Shown piece by piece: positions 1 to 10,987 of a stretch of DNA of 64,000 bases. The stretch's first letter is position 1, and each line of letters starts with the position of its first letter. The notes below the pieces were generated by a model that made no database searches, was not told the DNA's origin, and saw only the letters and a list, made by a program, of their open reading frames with translations. The stretch covers positions 7,491,501 through 7,555,500 of the forward strand of contig JASJZH010000002.1 of NCBI GenBank assembly GCA_037178975.1, read 5' to 3'. The position numbers were made by a program, and so were the translations under genes. Source of the stretch: Oscheius tipulae. Its lineage: Eukaryota; Nematoda; Chromadorea; Rhabditida; Rhabditidae.

Positions 1-324
1 GGAAGACACCACTCCTTCCAGCAAAGTCCTCCGATTTGGAGAAGGCCTCTTTAATATTTTCGTAGTCACAGATGACCACGTGAGGTCTCGGCAACCAGAC
101 AGTGTAAATGTTTCCATAGGTCTTGGCCAAGTCGGACAGATTAAGGTGGCCCCTCTTCCAGTCAAACTAAAGATTTTAACTTTAAAAAAGTTAATATCAA
201 CCTGATGAAGATTGCCAATAAGCGGCAGAGGCCTGGGACCTTTCGGGTAGTTTCTGAGATTATTGTAGAAGGAGAAGATGTAGTAAATTGCAAAAGCTAG
301 GGCAAGTAGGAGTAGATGGATCAT
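1..324 (-). CDS. Cytochrome P450, N-terminal part (cut by window edge)
   Basis: First two exons of a microsomal P450 that would oxidise lipophilic substrates at the ER membrane. The start codon lies at 324-322, behind an ATTTTCAG motif that could be a trans-splice acceptor. Exon 1 (324-202) encodes a hydrophobic anchor followed by the proline-rich hinge YPKGPRPLPLIGNLHQ. A 35-nt intron (201-167) separates it from exon 2 (166 to beyond base 1), which carries the TYGNIYTVWLPRP and EDFAGRSGVF blocks typical of nematode CYP33-like (CYP2-clan) enzymes. The heme-binding region lies outside the window. It is the downstream-most of three tandem P450 copies on this strand and is more diverged from the other two than they are from each other. 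Confidence 0.9.
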   Translation of the reverse strand, partial: MIHLLLLALAFAIYYIFSFYNNLRNYPKGPRPLPLIGNLHQVDINFFKVKIFSLTGRGATLICPTWPRPMETFTLSGCRDLTWSSVTTKILKRPSPNRRTLLEGVVSS

Positions 325-1237
325 CACTGCAAATACTGAAAATTATTTTCAAGGTCTAGTTATCAATCAAAGGCAAAGATCGCTCGATAAGAATCTTTAC
401 GAAACGAAAGCCGTTCCTCTTAGTGACTAGAGGGCAAAGTTCAACAGCCAAAAATATTATACAAGCACCAATATACCAATAATGTTAGAAAAGAGTAAAA
501 GCAATAAACTGTAAAAATGGCCAGGCTCTTAACAAAAAAAACACCAACAGGACACTAACTGTCAGTTGACCTAAGGAAAAAAGGTAATGTCTTATAATAA
601 CAATCAACAAAGAAGGTGTCCGCGCATGCCACAAGCACGTGTGAAAATGGAAGTGGAACAAGCCTGGGCTCGTAATTTTACAGTCCAGACAAACTTCAGT
701 CTTTTCTGAAAGCGCTGTACTTATAGTGGATGCTGTTCAAAGGGCTTTGCTACTGGACAAATTGACAAAGAGAGTGCTCGGCGTGTAAAGAGCACTCAAA
801 CAATGGCAGAGTTCTGTCTGACCGCGATCAGCTGTTCTTGTAGAATTGAAAATAGTGGAAGGAAAATACAGAGGTCAATTTTTGCTTCCATATATAGAGA
901 AATCTTATCGCTCTCTGCTATCAACTGTGCTGCCACAAATGAACTGTGCGAGCTGTCACAAGTATGGTCGTGACGGCTTTTGAAACTAATGCGATACGGA
1001 CGCGAATTTGTTCAGTTCTTGAAAGGGCGTGTTTTTATTTCATACACTGTGAACACAAGATTCTTGAACAATTTTTGTGAATGAGAGAAGAACAAGCGCC
1101 CACTATTTTAATCAAGATAAACACAGACCACCCAGGCTATTAGACGTAGCGAAAAAGAAGAGATTGAAAAAGGATGTACTCTAGAACTGTCTCTGTCCTA
1201 GTCACTATCACTCTATCTACATCGATAATATAAATCT
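325..1237. other. Intergenic, upstream of P450 copy 1
   Basis: No coding exon is seen. It should hold the promoter of the leftward P450 copy 1; a TATATAT-like run near 891-897 is the only core-promoter candidate noticed. Confidence 0.4.
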
Positions 1238-3232
1238 TTATCCGCAATTATTTTCCAAAGGAATGAGTCGCAATTTTTGATCCTGTGGCTGAAGTACGAA
1301 GCTGACAATAGGGCTCAGGTTGACTTGTTTTCCAGGCATTGGGAGAATCTAAATTTCTGTTTTGGACTGTCAACACAAAAGATACCTTAAAGTTTTGGAG
1401 AATTGAGACGAGTCCTATGAAAAGCTCGACTCTTGCCAAACCTTCTCCAGCACAGATCCGTTTTCCATACGAGAAGACAATGTTTCTGTCCATGGCCTCT
1501 TTGTTCAGGGTGACCCCATCCTCCATCAAGAATCGCTCGGGATTAAACACGTCTCCGTCCTTGTACGAGTTCATGAGAACGTTCTGAAAGGGTTGATCTG
1601 ACTCTTTGCTTCAATACCACTTACCGAAAGGAGGGTGATGACATAAGTATCCCCTGGGATCTGAGTGGCTCCGACACTGGTATCCTTCAGTGTTCTGTGG
1701 GTCAAGTTCAGGGGCACCAGGTTGGCCATCCTTTGAATCTCGTTAATTGCGGCCCTGTAAGGAATCTGTCAAAAAGCTAATAATTCCTGACATGACATAG
1801 GGAAGCCTCTGCTTGTCGTTCATGGAAACAAATCGTGAGTAGCCGACAACTTTTGAGATCTCCTCTCTCATCTTCTCCTGAACTTTTGACCAGTTTGGTG
1901 AAACAGACTCTCAAACCTGTACATCCTGAAACTGCGCCAAGTATAGCATAGCCCATCTCATTGTGGTAGTAGTGGTTTCTTGTCCAGCAGCATAAAAGTC
2001 ACCACACACGTTCATCATCTGGTCCTCGCTTAAAGAGTTGGATTGAAGAAAAGAGGCCCCACTTGAAATGTTCATTGGTTCCAAGCTTCTTGAAGTAGGC
2101 ATGAACAAAGCAGGCTGGATCTCCATTGGGGTCGAAGTCTTCGCGGGAACGCTTCAAGAAGTCACGAACCACTTCGTAGGCCTGAACACTGTCACTGTCA
2201 CTATCCCATACTCACCTTCTTTACAATCGTGTCATGGCTTCCGAACAGAATTTTTCTGATAAAGGGTACATTAAACAGATTTGAACACTTTTGAGCCAGA
2301 AGTAGCATCAAGGGATGCATCTCCCTAAAACTGTACTCTCGCTTTCGATATGGAGATGACTAGCTTCATTTTCAGCATTCCTTCTTCCCCGTAATGAACG
2401 AACTTCTTTAGTGGATCACAGTTGTTGTACTTGAAACTAAAGTTGAACAAAACTTTGGTAATAATATTGCCAATGTAAAGCTGGAGTGGCCATTTCAATT
2501 CGATTCCTTCGGCAGTGTTCAGACTTTTCAGGTGATCGAGGCAGTCTTGGGCAGAGTTTGTGACCTGAATTTGCCTCTATCTCTCTGTCTCTCTAGCATT
2601 CAGTTGACTACGGAACTTTTTTACATGCTTCTCTATCTTGCTGTCTATCTTTTATATTTCAAACTCGAGCGAAGACACAATTAAGAATGCCGATAATTAC
2701 TGTTACCTAGTTCCATGTGTTCTCTACTATCCGGCACTGTCTCTCTGTCTATCTCTGTCTCGACTTACCATTTCCTCCATGATAGCCTTTCCCATGCCAA
2801 AATCTCTCAACACGTGAAGAGAGAAGCGTCTCTGCTCCTTCCAGTTGTCTCCTTCCGCGAAGATGATCCCCCCATTCGGTGTTGTAGTGAACATTGTATC
2901 CGGGAGGACCCCAGATCTTCCGGAGAAGTCATCGTTTGAGAGAGCCTCCTTAATGTTTTCGCACTCGGCGATGACCACAAAGGGACGTGGCAGCCAGACT
3001 GTGAAGACGTTCCCGTAGGTTTTGACCAGTTTTGCCAGCTCGAGGTGAGCGTGTTTGAAGTCAATCTGTAACCGGGCTGGTCATTTGATTTCTTTCCGTC
3101 TGTCTCTGGACTCGCCTGATGCAAGTTACCGATGAATGGAAGCGGTGTGGGTCCTTTCGGATATCTGCTAACGTTCCTGTAGTAGCTGTAGATATAGTAG
3201 AAGAGAAGACCGAGCAGTAAGACCGCGATCAT
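1238..3232 (-). CDS. Cytochrome P450 (CYP33-like), middle tandem copy
   Basis: Complete P450 of about 490 residues over eight or more exons. Start at 3232-3230, directly behind TTTTCAGA (probable trans-splice acceptor); stop at 1240-1238. Seen in order: N-terminal membrane anchor, PKGPTPLPFIGNLHQ hinge, the NWKEQRRFSLHVLRDFGMG helix-C block, the I-helix AAGQETTTTTMRW, and the heme loop FSYGKRICAGEGLARVE. Introns are 34-50 nt. Two of them start with GC rather than GT (donors at 3115-3114 and 2364-2363) where the neighbouring copy has GT, and one ends in TTTAAG. The frame is intact if these are spliced, so I call it functional, but the weak splice sites leave room for an early pseudogene. About 110 bp around the I-helix exon is nearly identical to copy 3. 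Confidence 0.92.
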
Positions 3233-3414
3233 TCTGAAAACAAGACACTTGTCGACTGATCACTAAACAAGAAGTATACAAGTGATAGAGAGAGAAAGAG
3301 ACCAAAGGATGTTTTCAAAGAATAGCTGAACTACAATGAAGTTGTCCTCCTAACTGACCCGGCAACTATATACCGCCCAATCAATGTGTGAGCACGTTTT
3401 CTACGAAACAAGCG
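3233..3414 (-). promoter_or_regulatory. P450 copy 2 upstream region, near-identical to that of copy 3
   Basis: About 180 bp upstream of the start matches 6039-6228 almost base for base, including a TATATAG box on the minus strand at 3366-3374, about 135 bp from the ATG. The match stops abruptly around 3415. The conservation fits either a recent tandem duplication or gene conversion. Confidence 0.55.
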
Positions 3415-3963
3415 ACTGAGGTCTAGTCAGTCTAGTCTGTAAGATGCTTGTCGACTGATACAACAAGGAAACAAGGTGAACGTTGCGTAATCAATGTTTT
3501 CGTTAGATGGAAATTGTGCTCGCACAACAGATAGACAGTATTAAAGGCTTAAGATATCGATAGTCAACAGCTAGACAGAGTTATATCGTGTCTGGCCATA
3601 GAGAAGCAGAGAGAGAGAGAGAGAGAGCGACAGAGACACGACCTTTCAACAAAGTGCTGTATTCAAAGACGGGCCCATCCATCAACTCTCAGTTTCTGAA
3701 GAATGAGAAGGAATGTAGTTACAAGAAAAAGAGGTTCTGTGGACCCATCTCGTGGAACGGTTAGACCGAGGTAACAGATAGAGATTTCAAAAGAAAATTC
3801 ACTAAAAAAAAGCTGTCGACCTTTCTCAGCAGACCACTTTATACAGTTTCAATTAGTGTGTGAGCATGTTGTCAATAGCTCAAACGACTAATACGGGGTG
3901 ACACACAGAGTGTACCCAGTCTAGTCTCTCCGTCTCTCAGTCTACGTCAAAGATTAAAACTTT
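3415..3963. other. Intergenic with a degenerate third copy of the P450 promoter
   Basis: No gene seen. Around 3820-3930 the blocks GTGTGTGAGCATGTT, CAAACGACTA and AGTCTAGTC recur in the same order as in the two good promoter copies, suggesting an older, decayed duplicate. A short GAGAGA run lies near 3609. Confidence 0.4.
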
Positions 3964-6038
3964 TTATTCTCTATTCTTCTCCAAAGGAATAAGTCTCAAT
4001 TTCTGGGGCTGTGGCTGAAGAACAAAACTGACAATAGGCTCCAGGTTGACTTGTTTTCCAGGCATGGGAAGAATCTTAAACCGGTTTTATAGGGCGTATG
4101 TGAGATCCTTACCTTAAAGTTTTGGAGAATTGAGACGAGTCCTATGAAAAGCTCGACTCTTGCCAAACCTTCTCCAGCACAAATACGTTTTCCATAGGAG
4201 AACACAATGTTCCTGTCCACGGCCTCTTTGTTCAGAGTGACCCCATCCTCCATCAAGAATCTCTCGGGACTGAAGACATTACCGTCTTTGTAGGAGTTCA
4301 TGAGGACGTTCTGAAAGTTTTGGTTTGTAGTCTCTGTCTCTGTGTCTCTCTGTTTTCCTGCCTCACTGCGCCTCTGTCTCTCTGCCTCACTTACCGAAAG
4401 CAGAGTGATGACATAAGTGTCTCCTGGAATCGGTGTCGATCCGACGTTGGTATCCTTCAGTGTCCTGTGAGTCAAGTTCAGTGGTACCAGGTTGGCCATT
4501 CTTTGGATTTCATTAATGGCCGCCCTAAATTGAAAAATTGAAAAATTCTGAAGTCCAGCTTACACAACATAGGGAAGTCTCTGTTTGTAGTTCATTGAAA
4601 CGAATTGTGTAAAGCCGACAACTTTCGAGATCTCCTCTCTCATCTTCTCCTGAACTTTTGACCAGTTTGGTGAAACAGACTCTCCAACCTGTACATCCTG
4701 AAACTGCGCCAAGTATAGCATGGCCCATCTCATTGTGGTCGTTGTTGTTTCCTGTCCAGCTCCGTAGAAATCAGCACAAACATTTAACATCTGGCTTTCG
4801 CTGAAAGTCTACACTTCCCTTTACAATTTCAAATACGTCTCTGTTATACTCAGTTAACAACAGGCAGTTTCTGTAGTCTTTTCTGTCAAGTGTTAGCACA
4901 AATCAGAGTTGACAAGACGAGTCAAGAGATAGTCAAAGAGGCCAAATTACGATGAGACCGGTTAATATATGTACAGTACACCTTACTTGAAATGTTCGTT
5001 GCTCCCAAGCTTCTTGAAGTACGCGTGGACAAAGCAGGCTGGGTCTTCATTAGGGTTATAGTCTTCCCGACAGCGCTTTACGAAGTCACGAATCAAGTCG
5101 TAGCTCTGAATTTAGATAAGAAGCTACTGTCACTGTCACTACTCCATACTCACACTATTCACGATCTTATCATGACTCCCGATCAGTAACTTTCTGATTA
5201 TTGGGACCTTGAACACATTAGGGAACTTTTGAGCCAGAAGCATCAACATCGGATGGATTTCCCTGCAAGCAATCCTTTCCTAGTTCTCTAAATAAGACTA
5301 CTTACTTTATTTTCACGAATTCTTCCTCTCCAGCACGGACGAATTTCTTCAGCGGCTCGCAGTTGTTGTACTTGAAACTGAAGTTAAATAGGACTTTGGT
5401 GATGATGTTGCCGATGTAGAGCTGGAGCGGCCATTTCAGCTCGATTCCCTCGACAGTGTTCAGACCCTTCAGATGGTTGAGGCAGTCTTGGACTGAGTTG
5501 GTGACCTGAATTTGCCTCTGTCTCTCTGGCTCTCTTTATCTTTATATCTCTGTCTCAACTTACCATTTCCTCCATGATAGCTTTCCCCATGCCAAAGTCT
5601 CGCAGAACATGAAGAGAGAAACGTCTCTGCTCCTTCCAGTTCTCACCCTCCGAGAAAATGATTCCACCATTCGGGGTAGCTGAGAAAACTGTATCCGGGA
5701 TAACACCAGTCCTCCCAGAAAAGTCATCGTTCGAAAGAGCTTTCTTGATTGACTCGCACTCGGCAATGATCACGAAGGGACGAGGCAGCCAGACTGTGAA
5801 GACGTTCCCGTAGGTTTTGGCCAGTTTTGCCAGTTCGAGGTGAGCGTGTTTGATGTCAATCTATAATACAGATATTTGACTGTTTTGTTTATGCCTCTAT
5901 CTCTCCAATAGTCAAACCTACCTGATGCAAGTTTCCAATGAAGGGGAGCGGTGTGGGCCCTTTCGGGTACCTGCTCACATTTCGGTAGTAGCTGAAGATG
6001 TAATAGAACAGAAAACAGAGCAGTAAGACGACGATCAT
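3964..6038 (-). CDS. Cytochrome P450 (CYP33-like), upstream tandem copy
   Basis: Complete P450 of about 490 residues. Start 6038-6036, behind TTTTCAGA; stop 3966-3964. Same domain order as copy 2: N-terminal anchor, PFIGNLHQ hinge, NWKEQRRFSLHVLRDFG, I-helix GAGQETTTTTMRW, and FSYGKRICAGEGLARVE with the heme cysteine. All introns noticed here start with GT; the last ends in TTTAAG. The C-terminus reads KLRLIPLEKNRE. High identity to copy 2 in coding exons, in one intron and in the upstream region shows recent duplication or ongoing conversion. Substrate not predictable from sequence; nematode CYP33 enzymes act on fatty acids and xenobiotics. Confidence 0.95.
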
Positions 6039-6228
6039 TCTGAAAACAAAACACTTGTCGACTGATACCGATCACTAAACAAGAAGTATACAAGTGATAG
6101 AGAGAGAAAGAGACCAAAGGATGTTTTCAAAGAATAGCTGAACTACAATGAAGTTGTCCTCCTAACTGACCCGGCAACTATATACCGCCCAATCAATGTG
6201 TGAGCACGTTTTCTACGAAACAAGCGAC
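6039..6228 (-). promoter_or_regulatory. P450 copy 3 upstream region
   Basis: Nearly identical to the region upstream of copy 2, with TATATAG on the minus strand at 6178-6186. A short perfect inverted pair (GTGTG / CACAC around 6230-6250) follows in this copy only. Confidence 0.55.
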
Positions 6229-6689
6229 TAGTGTGTGGTGGCACACACTGTGGTCTAGTTAGTCTAGTCTGTTTTTCTTTTTCGTGCAGGTCTAGCGGCT
6301 ATAGAGCGAAACAAATGCCCGCACCTTGTTGTTCCTCGTAGACAGACTGTTGAAGTTATAATTCACCTTCGGTGCCAAACTGAAGGTTTCACTAAAGAAT
6401 TATTTCAATCCTTCTAGGGAACAACTCTTCAATTTTTGTAATTCCTGTTGAAGAAAGTATGTTAACGGAGGTTAACAGGAGCTCGAAGCAAGTCTTCTTC
6501 TACAGTTCTGTCTTTGAATCGGCCCCCTAGACTTTTTGTTCATTTTTACCGTGTGGCAACGTCTTCTCTTGTCATATTGAAACTGTCAACATGTCACTCA
6601 TCTTCTCATATTTGTCAAAAAACAAGAGGGTACTTCTCGAGAAGGAGCTCTACTCGACCCACATGAAAGGCTTGACATCCAGCTCCAGC

Positions 6690-6790
6690 TAGAAGACAAT
6701 TAGTCCTGTAGCCAATTGAAAGGCAGATAGATAGAGACATGTGCAAAGACATGTGCAAAGCTCACCCTTTTTGGCTTGACAGAGAGGAGA
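6690..6790. repeat. Partial copy of bHLH-PAS exon 1 / intron 1 boundary
   Basis: About 90 bp starting GAAGACAATTAG and running through ACATGTGCAAAGCTCACC to GGCTTGACAG matches 14512-14591, the end of exon 1 plus the start of intron 1 of the bHLH-PAS gene. The copy has a few substitutions and an internal duplication of GACATGTGCAAA. Non-functional fragment. Confidence 0.7.
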
Positions 6791-6969
6791 CAGAGAGACA
6801 GAGATTGTCATCTTCGGTAGTCGGGCAACAACTCAACTAAACCAGTTGGACCTAACAGCTTCTTAAATCTAGAAAACAATCTTTTCCACTTTTCCAAAAA
6901 TAAACACAACGGTTAATATTTCTCGAGTGGGTCCAACCCTATTTTTATTCAAGGGAAGGAATGCGTCGT

Positions 6970-7034
6970 ACGGCGCCATGTTAGCTGAGGTGCGCCGATA
7001 TTTCATCAGCGCACCTCAGCTAACATGGCGCCGT
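6970..7034. repeat. Perfect 26-bp inverted repeat (hairpin)
   Basis: Arms 6970-6995 and 7009-7034 are exact reverse complements around a 13-nt loop. Each arm contains GGCGCCATG and TTAGCTGAGG. No similar sequence was noticed elsewhere in the window. Confidence 0.9.
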
Positions 7035-7109
7035 CCCCCCACCAGCTGATAAACGACGCCTCTCTCATTGTTTATTTCTCTGTTCCTAAACCAACTTCCA
7101 AATAAGAGC

Positions 7110-10100
7110 ATGACATCCTGCCCTGGCTACTCTGACCAATATGAACCCCTGGTGGATCAAATGATGCCGCAAAGTACTTCGTACGTTATGGCCAAAAGAA
7201 GGAAATCTCAGATTTTTCAAAGGCACAAACTTTCCGAATACAGTTGATTATCTAAACAAACCATATGGTAAGTGTTTTCCCTCTGTTTCTCTGTCTCTCT
7301 ATGCTCTCACACCAGTTTCCCGTCTTTCAAAATCTGATCTATTGTGTTGTTTACTCTTAATTCCTCCTAGTCAATACTTTTTGTCCTTTTGTATTTCGGA
7401 AAGGCTCGCTTGCAGACTCGGCCATTGTCAATCGTCACCCGACTTCGGACCGAGAAAAGCTTCAGAGAATGGAGTAAGTTCGATCGCAACAGCTGATAAC
7501 CGCAAGTGTGTTTAGGACGCCGGACACTCAGCGACGACCACAGGCCAAAAACGGTCGTCGAAGGAAGGCAACAAATGCTGCACACGAAGTTCAAAAAAAG
7601 GTGGGTTGTTCTGAACCGAATTTGCCAGACAACCAAGCGAATATATAGGAGTCTTCGTACGACGCATTCCTTCCCTTGACGAATCCGACAACCTGCCCGG
7701 CAGAGTGCTATGAGACTCCCAAAGGTAAACACTGTCCTACCATATACCATTTAATTTTTAGACTACAGCGATCACTTGTCTGCTATCTTGTATCACATAG
7801 AACGTATCGAAAAGCATTCCGAGCTTCTTTCTCTGTGGACTCTAATGAAGCTTGGGATGAAAGAAAATCAGAAATCAACAGTCGTCCAAAACGAGGGTAA
7901 GCGAAGTAACGTCAAATAGCTGAAACATAATAATTCAGTTAGAAAAATGTCCATGAAGGCAGTCGCCGACTTCAGCTGTTCAGAACTTCCTATTCCTCTG
8001 AGTTCACTTTCTTCAGAAGATCAAAAGAAAACCGAACTCTATTGTCTTGGCCTGATCAAAGCCTACAAACTCGGTTTAAAAAAAAAAGATCAAGAAAATA
8101 TACTGGAGACTATCTCCGAAGATAAACTGAAGATCATGAGAGAAAAAGAGTACAACCATTTTCGTGTGCATGCTGCCGGGATGAAAGCATCAGCTCAACA
8201 GTCAGAAAAAGTTTCTACTGCTAAAGACAAGGTAAGGGGTTGCAATAGAAAAATTTTGTACTGGTTCAGAAAAGATTCAAAGTACGGGAGGATCTTGAGC
8301 CTCTGCCTGAAAACAGAAACGACAAGATTTTTGACAAATACATTCCTCTAGCATATCTGGTGGCTGTGCTGAAGCAACAAAGTGAGGCGAAAAATTCAAA
8401 CTACGGGGAAGGTCAAGGATTGCTTAAGGCTAACGATCAGGTTGGTTCATTACTGTCACTGTCTCTATCTCTGTCACCGTTCCTTTGAAACCATGATATT
8501 GTTTCAGAAGCTCGTAGAATTGTTCTCCAAAATCTATGACCGTCTCAATGATCTTCAGAAAAAAAGCGATTCCACTGTTCAGCTGGTCAATCTCATCAGC
8601 CGTGGGAAACAATGTAAGACCATGTTTCTCTGAGCAAGCTCCAATTTTAGTCTTGTCAACTTTGAAAAATGTCAAGAACAAAAAGGAGCCGGTCATCATC
8701 GAATTGAAGAAGGCAATTGCTAAGAGAGTTGAAGCTGATATGCCAGGAAAAATAGCTGACGCGAAGCTGAAAGAGAACAGGGACCCTACTTTAACGGAGA
8801 TTAAGAAAATTAAGTCCAATCACGCAGGTACCATTCGTTTCCGCTGCGTACGGAAACTGCTGGAATGTACTTACAGTGTGGTATGTAAGCCAATCTTCAC
8901 TTTAACCCACCTCTGGTTTCAGTACTATCACCATGCAAAAGCAATCTTAGATCATATCGAGCTTCTGCTTCATCCAGATATTCTCGAAGGTTGGTTCATT
9001 TAGTTTCTACCATCACAGATATAATCTGAAGGGACAAAAACCGGGGAGCTTATCCAAGAACAAATTGGAAAAGTGAGACCCAGTTCCGAGGCATCACTTT
9101 TGTCGCGAAAAAGAAGCGAAATGTGTTGTAGTTCTTACGACGTGGTAAGTGATACATGATGCCATTTAAACTGTACATTCAGTTTTACGAGCATGGAAGG
9201 CAAGTACGGGATCACATAAAATCAATTGAAGTCTCGTATCCTCCAGCGAAGCGTCAACAAGTGGAGGTGCCTGTTGAAGACATCAGCGCGGAGTACGAAA
9301 CTGTGAGTTGGTTGTACTATGTAACAGTCAGATTGACTGAGGCAAAATGTCTGTTGTGGGGCCCCTTCTCCCAGGCACTAGGTGGAAGACCTACTGCTCG
9401 TGTGCTGACAAGTATGTGAGAGACAGCGAGACAGAGGACGAGTTCACTTCAAAGTTCAGAGAGTCTGTTTTCAGCAAAACCTTCAAAGATCCAACACAAA
9501 GTTAGAAAACCTGGACAGGTGTCTGGATATTCTCGAAGGTCGGTTCATTTGGTTTCTGCTAATAAATAAATTTATAGATCTCGAGAATAAGTTGAAGTCA
9601 ACGGACGACCAGTTTCCTCTTACCTACGATTTGCTTAGTAATATCCTGTACAAGGATGTTCATCGGCTCTTGGAATACTTTGTTATGGATCTCAACTTCA
9701 CTGTTGATGCCGCTGTCCAAGGTTAGCTCTTTATCTATCTCTTCTATCGACAAAACCCTTCAGAACTCACCGGGGCAGCCAAAATTGCACCTCCCGTCAA
9801 TTCTTTCCGGTCAAATCTCATTCTCAGCGCCCTGAAGGATCGCTACTTTGTGGAAAATTTCATCTTCGGTCCTCTGGATACTATGAGAAAAAGTTGCAGA
9901 GCTCCGGGGTACGCTGAGATGCAAGCAGATCCAGAAGAGCCAAAAGAGAATACAACGGTTTGTCAGGTAGGCTATTGTGATTTTAAACCATCGCATTACG
10001 ATATAGATCATTTTTATGTAATGAGATGGCAAATGCAAAAACTTTTCAGACTCTTCAAGAAACTTCGAATGAGACTAACCACTGCTTGCAAGAGGATGTC

Positions 10101-10496
10101 AATGCTGAAGACCACATCTTCGATCCGCTGGATATCATGAGAAGAAGCTCTAGTGCTATAATGCAAGCAGATGCAGAAGAGTCCGGCAGTGGAAATGACT
10201 ATGGAAATGCAACGGTAGGCTATTGTTATTTTATCGCATTACGATATGAATCCTTTGTATGTAATGAGATGGCAAATGCAAAAACTTTTCAGAATGTTCA
10301 AGAAACTTCAAATGAGACTAACCAGTGTTTGCAAGAGGAGGATGTCACTGCTGAAGTCTCGGGCAATCCGTCTGAGTGGCTACTAACTGATGCTGAGGTA
10401 CAAGTACATATTGTGAACAAAACCTCTCGTAGCCCCCCTCCTGTCAATCTGCTTCTTGATTTTGATGACGAACCTGTTGAGAACAATAAAAAATAG
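7110..10496 (+). CDS. Uncharacterised protein, about 19 exons
   Basis: Not recognised. One reading frame can be followed from ATG 7110 to TAG 10494-10496 through about 19 exons with consistent GT-AG introns, giving a protein of roughly 750-800 residues. The N-terminal third is polar and basic (RRRKATNAA). The middle is rich in Lys, Glu and Leu and is probably helical. Two segments that start similarly, YYHHAKAILDHIE and FYEHGRQVRDHIK, follow similar splice sites and may be an old internal duplication; they vaguely recall long-helix (BAR-type) proteins, but I would not claim that. The C-terminus ends LLLDFDDEPVENNKK after two recently duplicated exon units. The start of exon 2 and a few splice sites are uncertain. 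It lies between the P450 cluster and a degraded gene. Confidence 0.7.
9855..10345 (+). repeat. Tandem exon-plus-intron duplication inside the orphan gene
   Basis: Two units, about 9862-10110 and 10117-10345, repeat the series exon end (ATCTTCG..CCTCTGGAT / ATGCAAGCAGATGC), an intron starting GTAGGCTATTGT and ending GCAAAAACTTTTCAG, and exon start (CAAGAAACTTC.AATGAGACTAACCA). The introns are as similar as the exons, so the duplication is recent. Confidence 0.85.
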
Positions 10497-10987
10497 ACCG
10501 ATTATATGACTCTCTTAATCCACCTTCTGTCGGGCTCTCTAATTTTATTGACGAAATCTCATTACATACAGTAATATCCACAAATTTATCACACCCTTGT
10601 TCCTCGCCAGTACTTCAACTCGCCGACATATTATTTCCAGTAAATCTCGGTATTTAAAAAGACGTATTATTGAGTGGAGATAAAGAGACAGTAATCGGTA
10701 TACAAGTAAACGTATAGAAACAGTTCTTCTCTTCCTAATATATTCAGATTGTGTCACTCAAAAGATAAAACAATTAGCGAACAGTCTTCGAGCTTTGCGA
10801 GGAGCTACGTTGAGGAAGAAGAGCGGCGGTAAGGAGTCGATAGGAGAGACGCTTTTCGAGCAAAAAGACCAACGTGAGAAATGCGACCAAGGAGATTGTC
10901 AAGTGCGTTTGAACAAGTCGAAATCGGTCGAGGCAAAGCCTCGGCGTTGTTCAGATTCTTGTAGCATCATACGTAACACGTTACGTA
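10497..10987. other. Intergenic / 5' region of the next coding region
   Basis: AT-rich spacer up to about 10780, then a GC-richer stretch open in more than one frame. No supported exon before 10988. Confidence 0.4.

Larger units (their letters stand above)
6229..7109. other. Intergenic with a displaced gene fragment and a hairpin
   Basis: No coding exon seen. It holds a fragment related to intron 1 of the bHLH-PAS gene (about 6690-6790) and a perfect 26-bp inverted repeat (6970-7034), listed separately. Confidence 0.6.
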
